Assembly (NCBI GenBank): GCA_040219575.1
Contig: JAVJSD010000006.1
Location: 1 to 64,000, forward strand
Source: JAVJSD01 sp040219575
GTDB taxonomy: Bacteria; Planctomycetota; Planctomycetia; Pirellulales; Pirellulaceae
DNA: 64,000 bases
Direction: 5' to 3'
The notes below the pieces were generated by a model that was not told the DNA's origin, did no database searches, and saw only the letters and a program-made list of their open reading frames with translations. Positions 52,670-60,754 of this stretch are shown here, one piece after another. Numbering within the stretch: the first letter of the stretch is position 1; the number at the start of each line of letters is the position of its first letter. A program made the translations under genes and the position numbers.

Positions 52670-53611
52670 TCACAATCCCTCGTAGTTGCGAGAGCGGGTC
52701 AGCTTCGAGTCGATCACCAGGTCGGGCCGGGCCGTCTTCAGCCGCTGCAGCGCCGCGCGGTTCGCCTCGGCGCCGTCGCCGGCGATCTCGAGTCGCTCCA
52801 GGCTCGGCATTTCGGCCAGACGCCGCCAGGTCTGCTCGTAGTCGAGCGAGTTCTTGAAATGCTGTGGACTGAAGATGCGGAGCCGTGTAAAGCCCTTGAT
52901 CGCCGTCAGGTGCTCCGGCAGCAGACGTCCTTTGGGCTTCCACCACAGGACCTCCAACTTGGGCAATCGCCGGGCGAATTCAGAGAGTTGTTCCGCGGAA
53001 AGCGGGCTGCGATGCAGTTGCAGATCGGTGACATTCGGGCAGAGCGACACGAGATGCATCGTCTGCTCGGCCGAAAGCGGCGTGTCGAGCACCAGCCGCC
53101 AAACCTTGGGAAATGTGCCCTTCAACTTGTGGACGTTGATCGCAGGCATCTTGAAGTTGTGCTTGATCTCGAGGATTTCCAGATCGCGCATGCCGTCGAC
53201 GACGGTGATGAAGTCGGGCGACGCAGATGCTCCTTCCGCCTTGGCCATGTAGTGGAAGCCGGCTTGTTTGAGGCCTGGGAATCGCTTCAACACGGCCAGG
53301 CCTCGATCGCCGATCGGCTGTCCTTCGAAATTCACCGCGGTCAGCTTCGGAAAGCCCGCCAGCCTCGCGAGATCGTCGTCGTTGACGCCGGGCTTCTCGC
53401 CCGCCGACCTGGTGAGCGCCTGGTGATTGATGAAGATCAATCCGGTGACGTTTCCCTCGTCGTCGGTCCACATCTCGAACCGCTGCACCTTTTCGCCGAG
53501 GCGGCGGGCCAGCGACTGTTGCTCTTGCACTGAATTGGCAGGCTCGGCGGCGCAAACCGGCGCCGTGCTGGTCAGCCAGAGGAGCGCGACGATTGCGATG
53601 CGCTTCTTCAT
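52670..53611 (-). CDS. Secreted leucine-rich-repeat-like protein
   Basis: 313-aa exported protein: signal RIAIVALLWLTSTAPVCAAE, then a region of irregular leucine-rich-type repeats: DDDLARLAGFPKLTAVNFEG, GLAVLKRFPGLKQAGFHYM, MRDLEILEIKHNFKM, VSLCPNVTDLQLHRSPLSAE, FARRLPKLEVLWWKPKGRLL, MPSLERLEIAGDGAEANRAA. Such secreted LRR proteins are common in planctomycetes and are thought to mediate binding; no catalytic motif is seen. ATG 53611 (MKKRIAIV) is preferred to 53626. It sits between the DUF1552 gene (93 bp, containing two hairpins) and the DUF1549 gene (60 bp). Confidence 0.78.
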   Translation of the reverse strand: MKKRIAIVALLWLTSTAPVCAAEPANSVQEQQSLARRLGEKVQRFEMWTDDEGNVTGLIFINHQALTRSAGEKPGVNDDDLARLAGFPKLTAVNFEGQPIGDRGLAVLKRFPGLKQAGFHYMAKAEGASASPDFITVVDGMRDLEILEIKHNFKMPAINVHKLKGTFPKVWRLVLDTPLSAEQTMHLVSLCPNVTDLQLHRSPLSAEQLSEFARRLPKLEVLWWKPKGRLLPEHLTAIKGFTRLRIFSPQHFKNSLDYEQTWRRLAEMPSLERLEIAGDGAEANRAALQRLKTARPDLVIDSKLTRSRNYEGL

Positions 53612-53633
53612 ACGACGATGGATCAAACCGGTA

Positions 53634-53689
53634 GCGGAAGTCGCCAGACTTCCGATGTGCAGTGGATACCCGGAACTCTGGCGAGTTCC
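53634..53689. repeat. Pair of inverted REP-like hairpins (REPIN-like)
   Basis: Stem 1: CGGAAGT (53634-53640) and ACTTCCG (53647-53653), 6-base loop. Stem 2: CGGAACTC (53670-53677) and GAGTTCCG (53682-53689), 4-base loop. The core of stem 1 read in reverse complement matches stem 2 at 16 of 18 bases, so the two units form an inverted doublet as in REPIN elements. The pair occupies the gap between two co-directional genes and may affect mRNA decay or readthrough. Confidence 0.65.
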
Positions 53690-53704
53690 GTTACGGATAG
53701 GCGT

Positions 53705-55012
53705 CTAAATCGCGGCGAGTTCGGAAATGCGCCCGGTGCTGTCGGCGAAGTGCTCCGCTTCCACACCGGCGGCGTGAAGCATCGTCAGCCACAGGTTGGC
53801 CAGCGGAATCTTGCCGTCGTAGCGGTGGTGCTCGCCCGTCTTGACCGCGCCGCCCAGGCCGCCGGCGGTGACGATCGGCAGGTCGTTGTAGTTATGCACC
53901 CGGCCGTCGCCCATGCCGGAGCCGAGCGTCACTAGGCAGTTGTCGAGCAGCGTGCCGTCGTCCTCGGGAATCTCGTCAAGGCGCTTGACCAGGTAGGCGA
54001 ACTGCTCGACGTGGAAGCGATCGATGCGCTGCAGCTTCTCTTTCGCTTCGTCGCCTTTGGTGTGCGTCAGCACGTGATGATTCTGCGGGCCGTCGAACAC
54101 GCCGTGATACATGCGCGGCGTATCCCAGCGTTCGGGATCGATCAGCAATGTCGCCACTCGTGTCAGATCCTGCTGGAAGGCGATCGCCAGCAGATCGCCC
54201 ATGAGCCGGATATACGCGCCGCGGTCGTCGGGCACGCCCCCGGGCCGCTTGAACGGCGGCTTGCGGCCGGAAGCGACGATGGTTTCCGCCCGCTCGATCC
54301 GCTGTTCAATGCTGCGCACCGAGTCGAGATACTCGGCGAGCTTGCTGCGATCGGCGGCGCCGAGACTGCGGCTCAGCCGCCGGGCGTCCTCGCGCACCAC
54401 GTCAAGCACGCTCTTGGCGCCGGCGTTCGGTTTACCAAACAGGCGGTCGAACACCTCCCGAGGGTCTTTCTGCACGTTGGCGCCGTAGCCGGGGCCGCGC
54501 CAGGAAATGGTCTCGAAGTAACGCGTCTCTTTCTGATTCGCGTGGTCGTTGCAGCTCAATTCGAGCGATGGCAGCAACGAGTCGCCCGCGATCCGCCGGG
54601 CGACGAGTTGATCGAGCGTTACATTCGTGGGGAAGCCGCCATCGAGCGCCTCGCTGGGAGGCGAACTCGTGAGCCAGCAGCAACCGGCCTGGGCATGCAC
54701 CCCGGTGCCTCCGCGGAATTCGCGATCGAGGCCCGTGAACAGGTTCAGCTTGTCGCGGAAGTCGGCCAGCGGCGCCAGCGACGGCGTCACCTCCCAGTCG
54801 CGGCCCGCCTGCCGGGGATGCCAGGCCTCCTGCACCACGCCGTTGGGAATGTAGATCCAGGCGAACCGCTTGGGCGCGGCGCTTTCCGAGGAAGCCGCCA
54901 GCGCGGGCGTCATCGCGTCAAGCCACGGCAGGGCCAGCGCGGCGCCGGCGCCGCGGAGCAGCGCTCGCCGAGAAAGTCCGTTGCGGGTGATGATTTCAAA
55001 CGAATCGTTCAT
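53705..55012 (-). CDS. DUF1552 Tat-exported protein
   Basis: 435-aa DUF1552 protein. Signal NGLSRRALLRGAGAALALPW. Family blocks: RFAWIYIPNGVVQEAWHPRQ, DKLNLFTGLDREFRGGTGVH, VTLDQLVARRIAGDSLLPSL, YLDSVRSIEQRIERAETIVA, RVATLLIDPERWDTPRMYHG, LLDNCLVTLGSGMGDGRVHN, DLPIVTAGGLGGAVKTGEHH, and the end NLWLTMLHAAGVEAEHFADS. The ATG overlaps the stop codon of the DUF1592-type gene by four bases. Compared with the copy at 34411 this is a typical full-length member. Confidence 0.93.
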   Translation of the reverse strand: MNDSFEIITRNGLSRRALLRGAGAALALPWLDAMTPALAASSESAAPKRFAWIYIPNGVVQEAWHPRQAGRDWEVTPSLAPLADFRDKLNLFTGLDREFRGGTGVHAQAGCCWLTSSPPSEALDGGFPTNVTLDQLVARRIAGDSLLPSLELSCNDHANQKETRYFETISWRGPGYGANVQKDPREVFDRLFGKPNAGAKSVLDVVREDARRLSRSLGAADRSKLAEYLDSVRSIEQRIERAETIVASGRKPPFKRPGGVPDDRGAYIRLMGDLLAIAFQQDLTRVATLLIDPERWDTPRMYHGVFDGPQNHHVLTHTKGDEAKEKLQRIDRFHVEQFAYLVKRLDEIPEDDGTLLDNCLVTLGSGMGDGRVHNYNDLPIVTAGGLGGAVKTGEHHRYDGKIPLANLWLTMLHAAGVEAEHFADSTGRISELAAI

Positions 55013-57843
55013 TGCTTGTCTTGGACGTGGAAGTTTCGGAACGTGGGACTTTTCACCAGTTCGATGACGATGCGGCTCAACCGGTAGTCGTCGCTCGAGG
55101 CGGCCGCGACTATCTCTTCGACGGCGGCGATGTCGTAGTACTCCAGCTTGCGCGATACGGCGTAGCTCAGCAGGTGTTCGACGAATCCGCGGAGGAAACG
55201 CTGCTCTTGCTCCAGGATGCGGCGCTTGAACTCAACCGGGCCGCTGAAGGCGACGCCGCCCGCGAGTTCGCCGGAGGCGTCGATCTTCTCCTCGCCGTCG
55301 GCCTCGCGCCAGCGGCCGATGGCGTCGAAGTTCTCCAGCGCGAAGCCCGGCGGGTCGAGCCGGTTGTGGCAGACGGCGCAGGCCGCGTCGGCGCGATGCC
55401 GCTCCACCTTTTCGCGCAGCGTCAGACTCGCCTCCAGGCCTTTCTGCTCGTCGATGTCGGCCACGGCGATCTTGGGAGGGGGAGGCGGCCGATTGAAAAT
55501 CGTCTCCAGAAACCACGCGCCGCGGCGGATGGGGCTGGTGCGGTGCGGAAACGAAGTGAGCGTGAGCGTGGCCCCCATCGTCAGCACACCGCCCCGTCGA
55601 TCGTCGACCAGCGTCACGCGCCGCCACTCGCGGTCGTCTTCCGAAGGCGTCTCCATGCCGTACAGCCTGGCCAGGCGATTGTTGAGGTACGTGTAGTCGG
55701 CGTGAATCAACTCCAGCACCGAGCGATCCTCGACGAGAATCGTCTCCAGCAGCAGCAGCGCCTCGCAGAACATGTCCGGCGCCAGCGTGCGTTTTCCCTG
55801 GGGCCCTTCGTAGAACTCGCGGAACTGTCGATCATCCGGCTGGGCCGACCACAGTTCCCGCAGGCGGAGCCACTCGACGAAGAAGCTTTCACCCAGCTCC
55901 CGTGCCCGGGGATCGCGCAGCATCCGCCGCGTCTGTTGCTCGAGCACCCGCTCGTCTTGAAGCCGGCCGGCGTCGGCCAGCGCCAGCAGTTCGTCGTCCG
56001 GCATGCTGCTCCACAGGAAGTAACTCAGCCTCGCGGCGACTTCATGATCGGTGAGCGGCACGACCGGCTGCCCCTCGTCCGCCGTCTTTCCGCCTTCCAG
56101 GAGGTACAGAAAGCTGGGCGACGAAAGCACGCCGTGCAAGGCGGCTCGCATCGCCGCTTCGTCGTCGGCCCCCTTGGCCCGCGCCGATTCATAGAGACCG
56201 AAGTACAGATCGACCTCCGCGGCCTCCACCAGACGACGAAACGTCCGGTGCATGAAGTGGGCCAGGCGCCGCCGCGGCGGCTGTTTCGCGAGGGAGCGAT
56301 CGATGGGGTTCGCTTCGCTGTGCGACGCCGGCTTTTCTCTGTCGACCGGATCGTCATCATCCGGCAGTTCGCGGCCGGTCGCATTCGGCAACTCTCGGCC
56401 GGTGACCATGTCTTGCGACGGCTCGTCGCGGGTGATGAACGCCAGGTCGTCGAGCAGCACGTACTCGCCGGAAAAGCCGCTGCCGTCCAGCGACAGACGA
56501 CGGATCGTTTCTCCGTCTGGCGCGGCGAAGCTGACGAATGTATTGTCGGCGCCCGGCCCTTCTTTCAGCGAAACGTCGATCGATTGCGAACGCCCGCCGT
56601 CGAATTCGGCGGTCACACGCACCGTGCCCGATTGTCCCCGCCGGCTGAGCACCACCACACCAAGTTCGCTGATGCCGCGCCACGGCTGTCCGCCGGAGGC
56701 CTGGAAGCCGAAGAAGAACTTTTTCACGTTCTTCTCTTTGTTGGTGAACAGCACGCCGCCCGAACTCTCTTCGGCGGTGGCGAAGGCGGCGTTCCAGAGA
56801 TCTTCGCTGGGATTGACGCCGAACACGCGCTGCGCGTTGTCGCCGTAGGCCAGGTGCAGCACGCCGCCTTTGCCGGCGATCGTCGAGTTGGCGTTCTGCG
56901 ATGCGTCGTACACGCCGCCCCGATCCTCCGCGAAGGCCGCCTTCAGACGCTTGCGTAACTCGTCGAGCGAAAACGCGCTGCCGCCGGCCGTCTTGGCGAT
57001 GTTGTCGTTGGGGGCGAGTCGGCCCACGCTGGTGACGATCTGCTGGACCTTCTTCTCGCTTGGGTTTTGAGCGGGCGTCGAGCGAAAGTCGGCGTGCGGA
57101 AACATCTCCTGCATCCGCGCGGCCCGGCTGAGCAATTCTGGGTGAAACGCAATCCGCTCGGCGAGTTCGACGTACTGCTCGAGCCGCACATCGGAGAAAT
57201 TCTGCGCGTCGCCCCGATTGCTGAAGCCGTGCTCGGCCCGGCTGTCGCCCGGCAGTCCCGCACCCGGCAGCAACACCGGGTAACGCGCCCCATACTCACG
57301 CGAGCCGACGCGCAGTCGCTCGGGCATCTTCCCCGCCGCCGGCTGAAAGTAGTCCTTCTCGAACGGCAACCGCTCGGAGAACATGAACACGTCCGTCTCC
57401 AGCCCGAGCAGATCGCGGACCGTGTTGTTGTACTCGAGCCTCGTCAGCCGCCTGAGCACGGGACGGCCCGGATTGCGGCGGTCGCCGAACTCCGGCTCCG
57501 ACAGGGCCCGGCGGATCCATTCGATCAGCCGGGTGCGATCCTGCGGCGACAAGGCGGCGGCGTCCTGCGGCGGCATCGCGTGATCTTCCACGACGTCGAG
57601 CACCTTTTTCCACGTCTGCCGCGCCGCCAACACCGACGCCCGCGTGTCGAACTTCGCCAGGCTCAAGTCGGCCTCGGGCGCTTCGTCGGGCAGCCCGTGG
57701 CAATCGGTGCAGTGCCGCTCCAGCAGCGGCCGAATCTCTCGCTCAAACGTCGCCTCCGCACTCTCAGCCAGTGCACGGTTCGTCGCAAAGAGCAAAAGGC
57801 AGCAGAAAAGCACCGCCCAGCATCGCATCGTCGTTTCGATCAT
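55009..57843 (-). CDS. Secreted DUF1587/1592/1588/1585 cytochrome-like protein
   Basis: 944-aa exported protein. Signal CWAVLFCCLLLFATNRALAE, heme motif CTDCH at residues 45-49, MPPQDAAALSPQDRTRLIEW, DUF1587 (RLTRLEYNNTVRDLLGLETD), a long beta-rich middle region (VLFTNKEKNVKKFFFGFQAS, VRVTAEFDGGRSQSIDVSLK) that may bind carbohydrate, DUF1592 (PLTDHEVAARLSYFLWSSMP), DUF1588 (CAVCHNRLDPPGFALENFDA) and DUF1585 (EHLLSYAVSRKLEYYDIAAV). The start ATG 57843 fits the signal; 216 upstream codons belong to antiphase reading of the FecR gene. It follows that gene by 74 bp and overlaps its DUF1552 partner by four bases. Confidence 0.92.
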   Translation of the reverse strand: MIETTMRCWAVLFCCLLLFATNRALAESAEATFEREIRPLLERHCTDCHGLPDEAPEADLSLAKFDTRASVLAARQTWKKVLDVVEDHAMPPQDAAALSPQDRTRLIEWIRRALSEPEFGDRRNPGRPVLRRLTRLEYNNTVRDLLGLETDVFMFSERLPFEKDYFQPAAGKMPERLRVGSREYGARYPVLLPGAGLPGDSRAEHGFSNRGDAQNFSDVRLEQYVELAERIAFHPELLSRAARMQEMFPHADFRSTPAQNPSEKKVQQIVTSVGRLAPNDNIAKTAGGSAFSLDELRKRLKAAFAEDRGGVYDASQNANSTIAGKGGVLHLAYGDNAQRVFGVNPSEDLWNAAFATAEESSGGVLFTNKEKNVKKFFFGFQASGGQPWRGISELGVVVLSRRGQSGTVRVTAEFDGGRSQSIDVSLKEGPGADNTFVSFAAPDGETIRRLSLDGSGFSGEYVLLDDLAFITRDEPSQDMVTGRELPNATGRELPDDDDPVDREKPASHSEANPIDRSLAKQPPRRRLAHFMHRTFRRLVEAAEVDLYFGLYESARAKGADDEAAMRAALHGVLSSPSFLYLLEGGKTADEGQPVVPLTDHEVAARLSYFLWSSMPDDELLALADAGRLQDERVLEQQTRRMLRDPRARELGESFFVEWLRLRELWSAQPDDRQFREFYEGPQGKRTLAPDMFCEALLLLETILVEDRSVLELIHADYTYLNNRLARLYGMETPSEDDREWRRVTLVDDRRGGVLTMGATLTLTSFPHRTSPIRRGAWFLETIFNRPPPPPKIAVADIDEQKGLEASLTLREKVERHRADAACAVCHNRLDPPGFALENFDAIGRWREADGEEKIDASGELAGGVAFSGPVEFKRRILEQEQRFLRGFVEHLLSYAVSRKLEYYDIAAVEEIVAAASSDDYRLSRIVIELVKSPTFRNFHVQDKQ

Positions 57844-57917
57844 TCCGATTTTCGTATTGCTGATTTGTTTCTTATTTCGTGCTTCGGTTTTCGGATTTCG
57901 TATTTCACCCCGACTCC

Positions 57918-59897
57918 TCACGGAAGTGCCCAATCCCGCTCGTCGGTGAGGCTCACAAAGAAGCTGCTGCCGGCCTCGATCACGATCTTGTTTTCGCCCT
58001 GGCGCAGTTGCACGGGAATCCGCTGTTTCCCCGCGTGCCAGCCGGTCCAGCCGCGCACCGAATGCACCTTCTCGCCGTTGATCCACACGCTGTGCAGCGT
58101 CGCGCCGGTGTTGAGAAATGCGGTGCGGTCGTCGTCGCTGTGGATCGTCGCCACCGCCTCGATGCCGTGGCTGCCGTCGCGATGCAGGTTCGTGGCGAAA
58201 CCGCGAGCCCGATCGCGATAGCTGATGGAATGCGTTCGGTCGGCCATTCGGCGAGCGAACTTGTCGCCGGAGAGCGGCAGCGTGAGCGTCTTCCACGAAT
58301 CGTCGGCGGCGAGGTTCGCCACGGCCGCGGCGTCGAGCGATGCGTCGGTCGGCTTGAAGCGATACTGCCACTGCGTAACCACGCCGGGCAGCAGCGAGGG
58401 CTTGAGTGTCGAGTCGACTGCGATGTCGGGATGCCCCCAGGCTGCCAGCACCTCGATCGCAATCTGGCGATGGCCGTGGAACGTGGGCCATCGTCCGTTG
58501 TCGGCCAGTAACTCCTGCCGGCCACCGGCCCGACGAAAACGCTCCTCGACATCGGCCAGGCGATAGCCTCGTTCACGGGCCGTCCGCCGCAGGTAGGCGT
58601 TGTACCGATCCAGCACCGGTTGCGCCTCGGCGAACTTGCCTTGCAGTTCATATCCGCTGGCGATGATGGGCTCGACGCCCTCGTCTTCCAGGCGCCGAAT
58701 CAACCGATCGAGGGCCTCGACGAATTGCTGCTCGGAAAGCAGGTGCCGGCCGGTGTTGGTCGCCAGATCGCAACCGAACTCGAGGACGGCGTGCGTCGGG
58801 CGGAAGGCGCTGATGTGCTCCTCGAAATGATGCTCCTCGAACAGCAGGGGAAAACTCACGCCCTGGTTGAACAGTTTCGGCCGCGCCTCCTCGGGCAATC
58901 CCGACAGGGCCTGGTTGATCAACAGCAGATGCGTTTCGCGGTCGGTGACGCGGTCGCCCAGGAAAACGACCCGGGCGCCGGCGGGAAGCGGCGGATACGG
59001 CTGCTGCTGATCATCTTTTGGGACAGTGCGGTTCTTCGTCGTGGAGGCGCCCGGCGTGTCTTCGAAACGCGTCGCATCGAATCTCGTGGAGACAATATCG
59101 CCCTGCTCGACGTCGATGCGGCCCGCCTCGCCATGCAAGATGGGCACCACCGCTTCGCTGCCGGTCGAGCGGGCCACTACCACGCCGCGGGCGACATGCA
59201 CCTCGGTCGCGCCGTCCGCTTCGACCGCCACATTGAACTCCGTGCCGAGATCGACCACATCGGCCGTGAGGGTGAGCACGCGGAAACCGACCGCCGAGTC
59301 GGGGGCGTCGACGGTGACCGCGCCGCTCAGCAACCGCACCGCCTTGGCGTCGAGCAGTTCGAGTCGGACTGGCCCGCGGAGCGTGAGTTCGGCGCCGCAG
59401 TCCATCGCAATCTTCGCCCTCCCGCGCTCCAATTGCAGGACGCCGGCTTGCAGCCGCCCGGAAGCAAGCACCGCCGAGGATTCGGGCGACCACCGCGCGC
59501 CGTCGGCCTCGGCGATCCGCGCCAAGGGACGAACTTCCGTATTCGGCTGACCGCCGGACGTCGCGAGCCATACCACCACCACCAGCAGCGCCAAGGCCAG
59601 TCCGGAGAGTGCGACCGCCATCCTCGGCCAACGGCTCGCCGGCCGCCGGGCCGTCGCCGTCTCGGACTCGTGCGCCGGACTACGCAGTTCTTCCGCCGCC
59701 GCCGTGCCGGGAAGGTGCACCGCTCGCCGCGACGCCAGCGACAACTCGGCGTGTAGATCGAAATACTCGAGGTAGATCCGTCGGCCTTCGGCGTCGTCGA
59801 GCAGTTCGGCCAGCCGTTGTTGCTCGGGCCCGGTCGGAGAACCATCGACCAGCACCGCCAACAGCTCGTGCAATTCTTTTCGATCTTGCGTGTTCAT
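57918..59897 (-). CDS. FecR-like sensor fused to an SGNH-like domain
   Basis: 659-aa membrane protein. Residues 1-55 are cytosolic and anti-sigma-like (DRKELHELLAVLVDGSPTGP, LDDAEGRRIYLEYFDLHAEL). One membrane helix spans about 93-114. Residues 120-290 are the periplasmic FecR domain (LQLERGRAKIAMDCGAELTL, VGFRVLTLTADVVDLGTEFN, VARGVVVARSTG). Then an SGNH-like domain from about 305 (ARVVFLGDRVTDRETHLLLI) ending with WPTFHGHRQIAIEVLAAWG; the catalytic Ser position reads GDRVT, so it may be inactive. Last is a beta C-terminal domain (WQYRFKPTDASLDAAAVANL). It follows the ECF sigma gene by 58 bp and is its probable regulator. Confidence 0.85.
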   Translation of the reverse strand: MNTQDRKELHELLAVLVDGSPTGPEQQRLAELLDDAEGRRIYLEYFDLHAELSLASRRAVHLPGTAAAEELRSPAHESETATARRPASRWPRMAVALSGLALALLVVVVWLATSGGQPNTEVRPLARIAEADGARWSPESSAVLASGRLQAGVLQLERGRAKIAMDCGAELTLRGPVRLELLDAKAVRLLSGAVTVDAPDSAVGFRVLTLTADVVDLGTEFNVAVEADGATEVHVARGVVVARSTGSEAVVPILHGEAGRIDVEQGDIVSTRFDATRFEDTPGASTTKNRTVPKDDQQQPYPPLPAGARVVFLGDRVTDRETHLLLINQALSGLPEEARPKLFNQGVSFPLLFEEHHFEEHISAFRPTHAVLEFGCDLATNTGRHLLSEQQFVEALDRLIRRLEDEGVEPIIASGYELQGKFAEAQPVLDRYNAYLRRTARERGYRLADVEERFRRAGGRQELLADNGRWPTFHGHRQIAIEVLAAWGHPDIAVDSTLKPSLLPGVVTQWQYRFKPTDASLDAAAVANLAADDSWKTLTLPLSGDKFARRMADRTHSISYRDRARGFATNLHRDGSHGIEAVATIHSDDDRTAFLNTGATLHSVWINGEKVHSVRGWTGWHAGKQRIPVQLRQGENKIVIEAGSSFFVSLTDERDWALP

Positions 59898-59955
59898 GGG
59901 TGGAGTCCGAGGTCGTCTGGCGACTGAGCGTGACGGATTGTGAATCGCAGAATTG

Positions 59956-60492
59956 CTACGCGGTTTCGGGGCTGATTCCGTCCGCAGCCAGCTTGCGGTT
60001 GATGCACTCGAGCAACTGCCGCCGGATGCGGCCCAGCGCCTTGTACAGCGTGTTGGCGGTCTGCCCTGTTTCGGCCGCGAGTTGCTGCACCGAGGCGTCG
60101 TGATCTGCGTAGCGGCGCTCGACCAACTCCCGGTCGGCCTCGGGCAGGTTCTCGAGGCAGCGCTCGAGCGCCTGCCGCCGCCGCTCGCGGAGCGACTCGA
60201 TTCGCGACTGGTCCTCCAGCAGCGATTCGATCAGCGGCTCGCTCAGGAACGTGTACCGCTTGCGCCGCCGGTGGTGCATCAGCACTTCATTGCGAGCGAA
60301 CTGCCGGGCCCAGGGCAGAAAGGGCTGCTGCGGATCGTACTGGTCGAACTTCTTCCAGAGCGCGGCGGCCGTCTCCTGCAGCACGTCCTGCGCATCGTCG
60401 AAACATCCCACCAGCGGCAGGACGTAGCGCAGCAGGGCGTCCTGATTGCGCATCAGGATCTTGACGAATTCGGAGGGATCGGTGCTCGACAA
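59956..60492 (-). CDS. ECF RNA polymerase sigma factor
   Basis: 178-aa extracytoplasmic-function sigma factor. Region 2 covers residues about 12-80 (DDAQDVLQETAAALWKKFDQ, LPWARQFARNEVLMHHRRRK) and region 4 about 108-170 (LENLPEADRELVERRYADHD, VQQLAAETGQTANTLYKALG). It has the form of the planctomycete/Verrucomicrobia ECF group whose genes sit next to FecR-like membrane proteins. The first ATG at 60492 has no strong ribosome binding site. It is likely released when the FecR/SGNH protein senses a signal and would then direct transcription of the glycan-degradation genes downstream. Confidence 0.93.
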   Translation of the reverse strand: MSSTDPSEFVKILMRNQDALLRYVLPLVGCFDDAQDVLQETAAALWKKFDQYDPQQPFLPWARQFARNEVLMHHRRRKRYTFLSEPLIESLLEDQSRIESLRERRRQALERCLENLPEADRELVERRYADHDASVQQLAAETGQTANTLYKALGRIRRQLLECINRKLAADGISPETA

Positions 60493-60754
60493 GTCGGCCG
60501 CCTTCGGAACCTGGAAACAGACTTTCCGCCATTATGGGCTTGTCTGCACGAGGCCCGCGAATCTGCCAAAGAAAATCTCCACAATCCCACCAAGACCGCC
60601 TAAGGCGTTTTCACGCAGTCGGTTACGGCGAGGCAGATCCTCCGCAGCGACCTTTGTCGAAGCGCGTCCCCCCCATTTTGGATTCGAGGTGCCGCACAAA
60701 GGCGAGTTGCTTGGCGCTATCTCCGCAGCGCACGGTCGAAGGGACGACACGACA
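60493..60754. other. Intergenic region upstream of the sigma gene
   Basis: 262 bp between the heparinase-like gene's stop and the sigma factor start. It shows no convincing gene; an 81-codon minus-strand frame here is Arg/Pro-rich chance reading. It should hold the sigma gene promoter, but no clear -35/-10 pair is visible. Confidence 0.5.

Noticed and set aside
50018..53533. 1171-codon plus-strand ORF
   Set aside because: Runs opposite to the DUF1549 and LRR genes; long antisense frames are expected at this GC content and the product has no domain.
57918..58491. Longer N-terminus of the DUF1592 protein (to 58491)
   Set aside because: The extra part is antiphase to the FecR/SGNH gene and lacks similarity; ATG 57843 is followed by a normal signal peptide.
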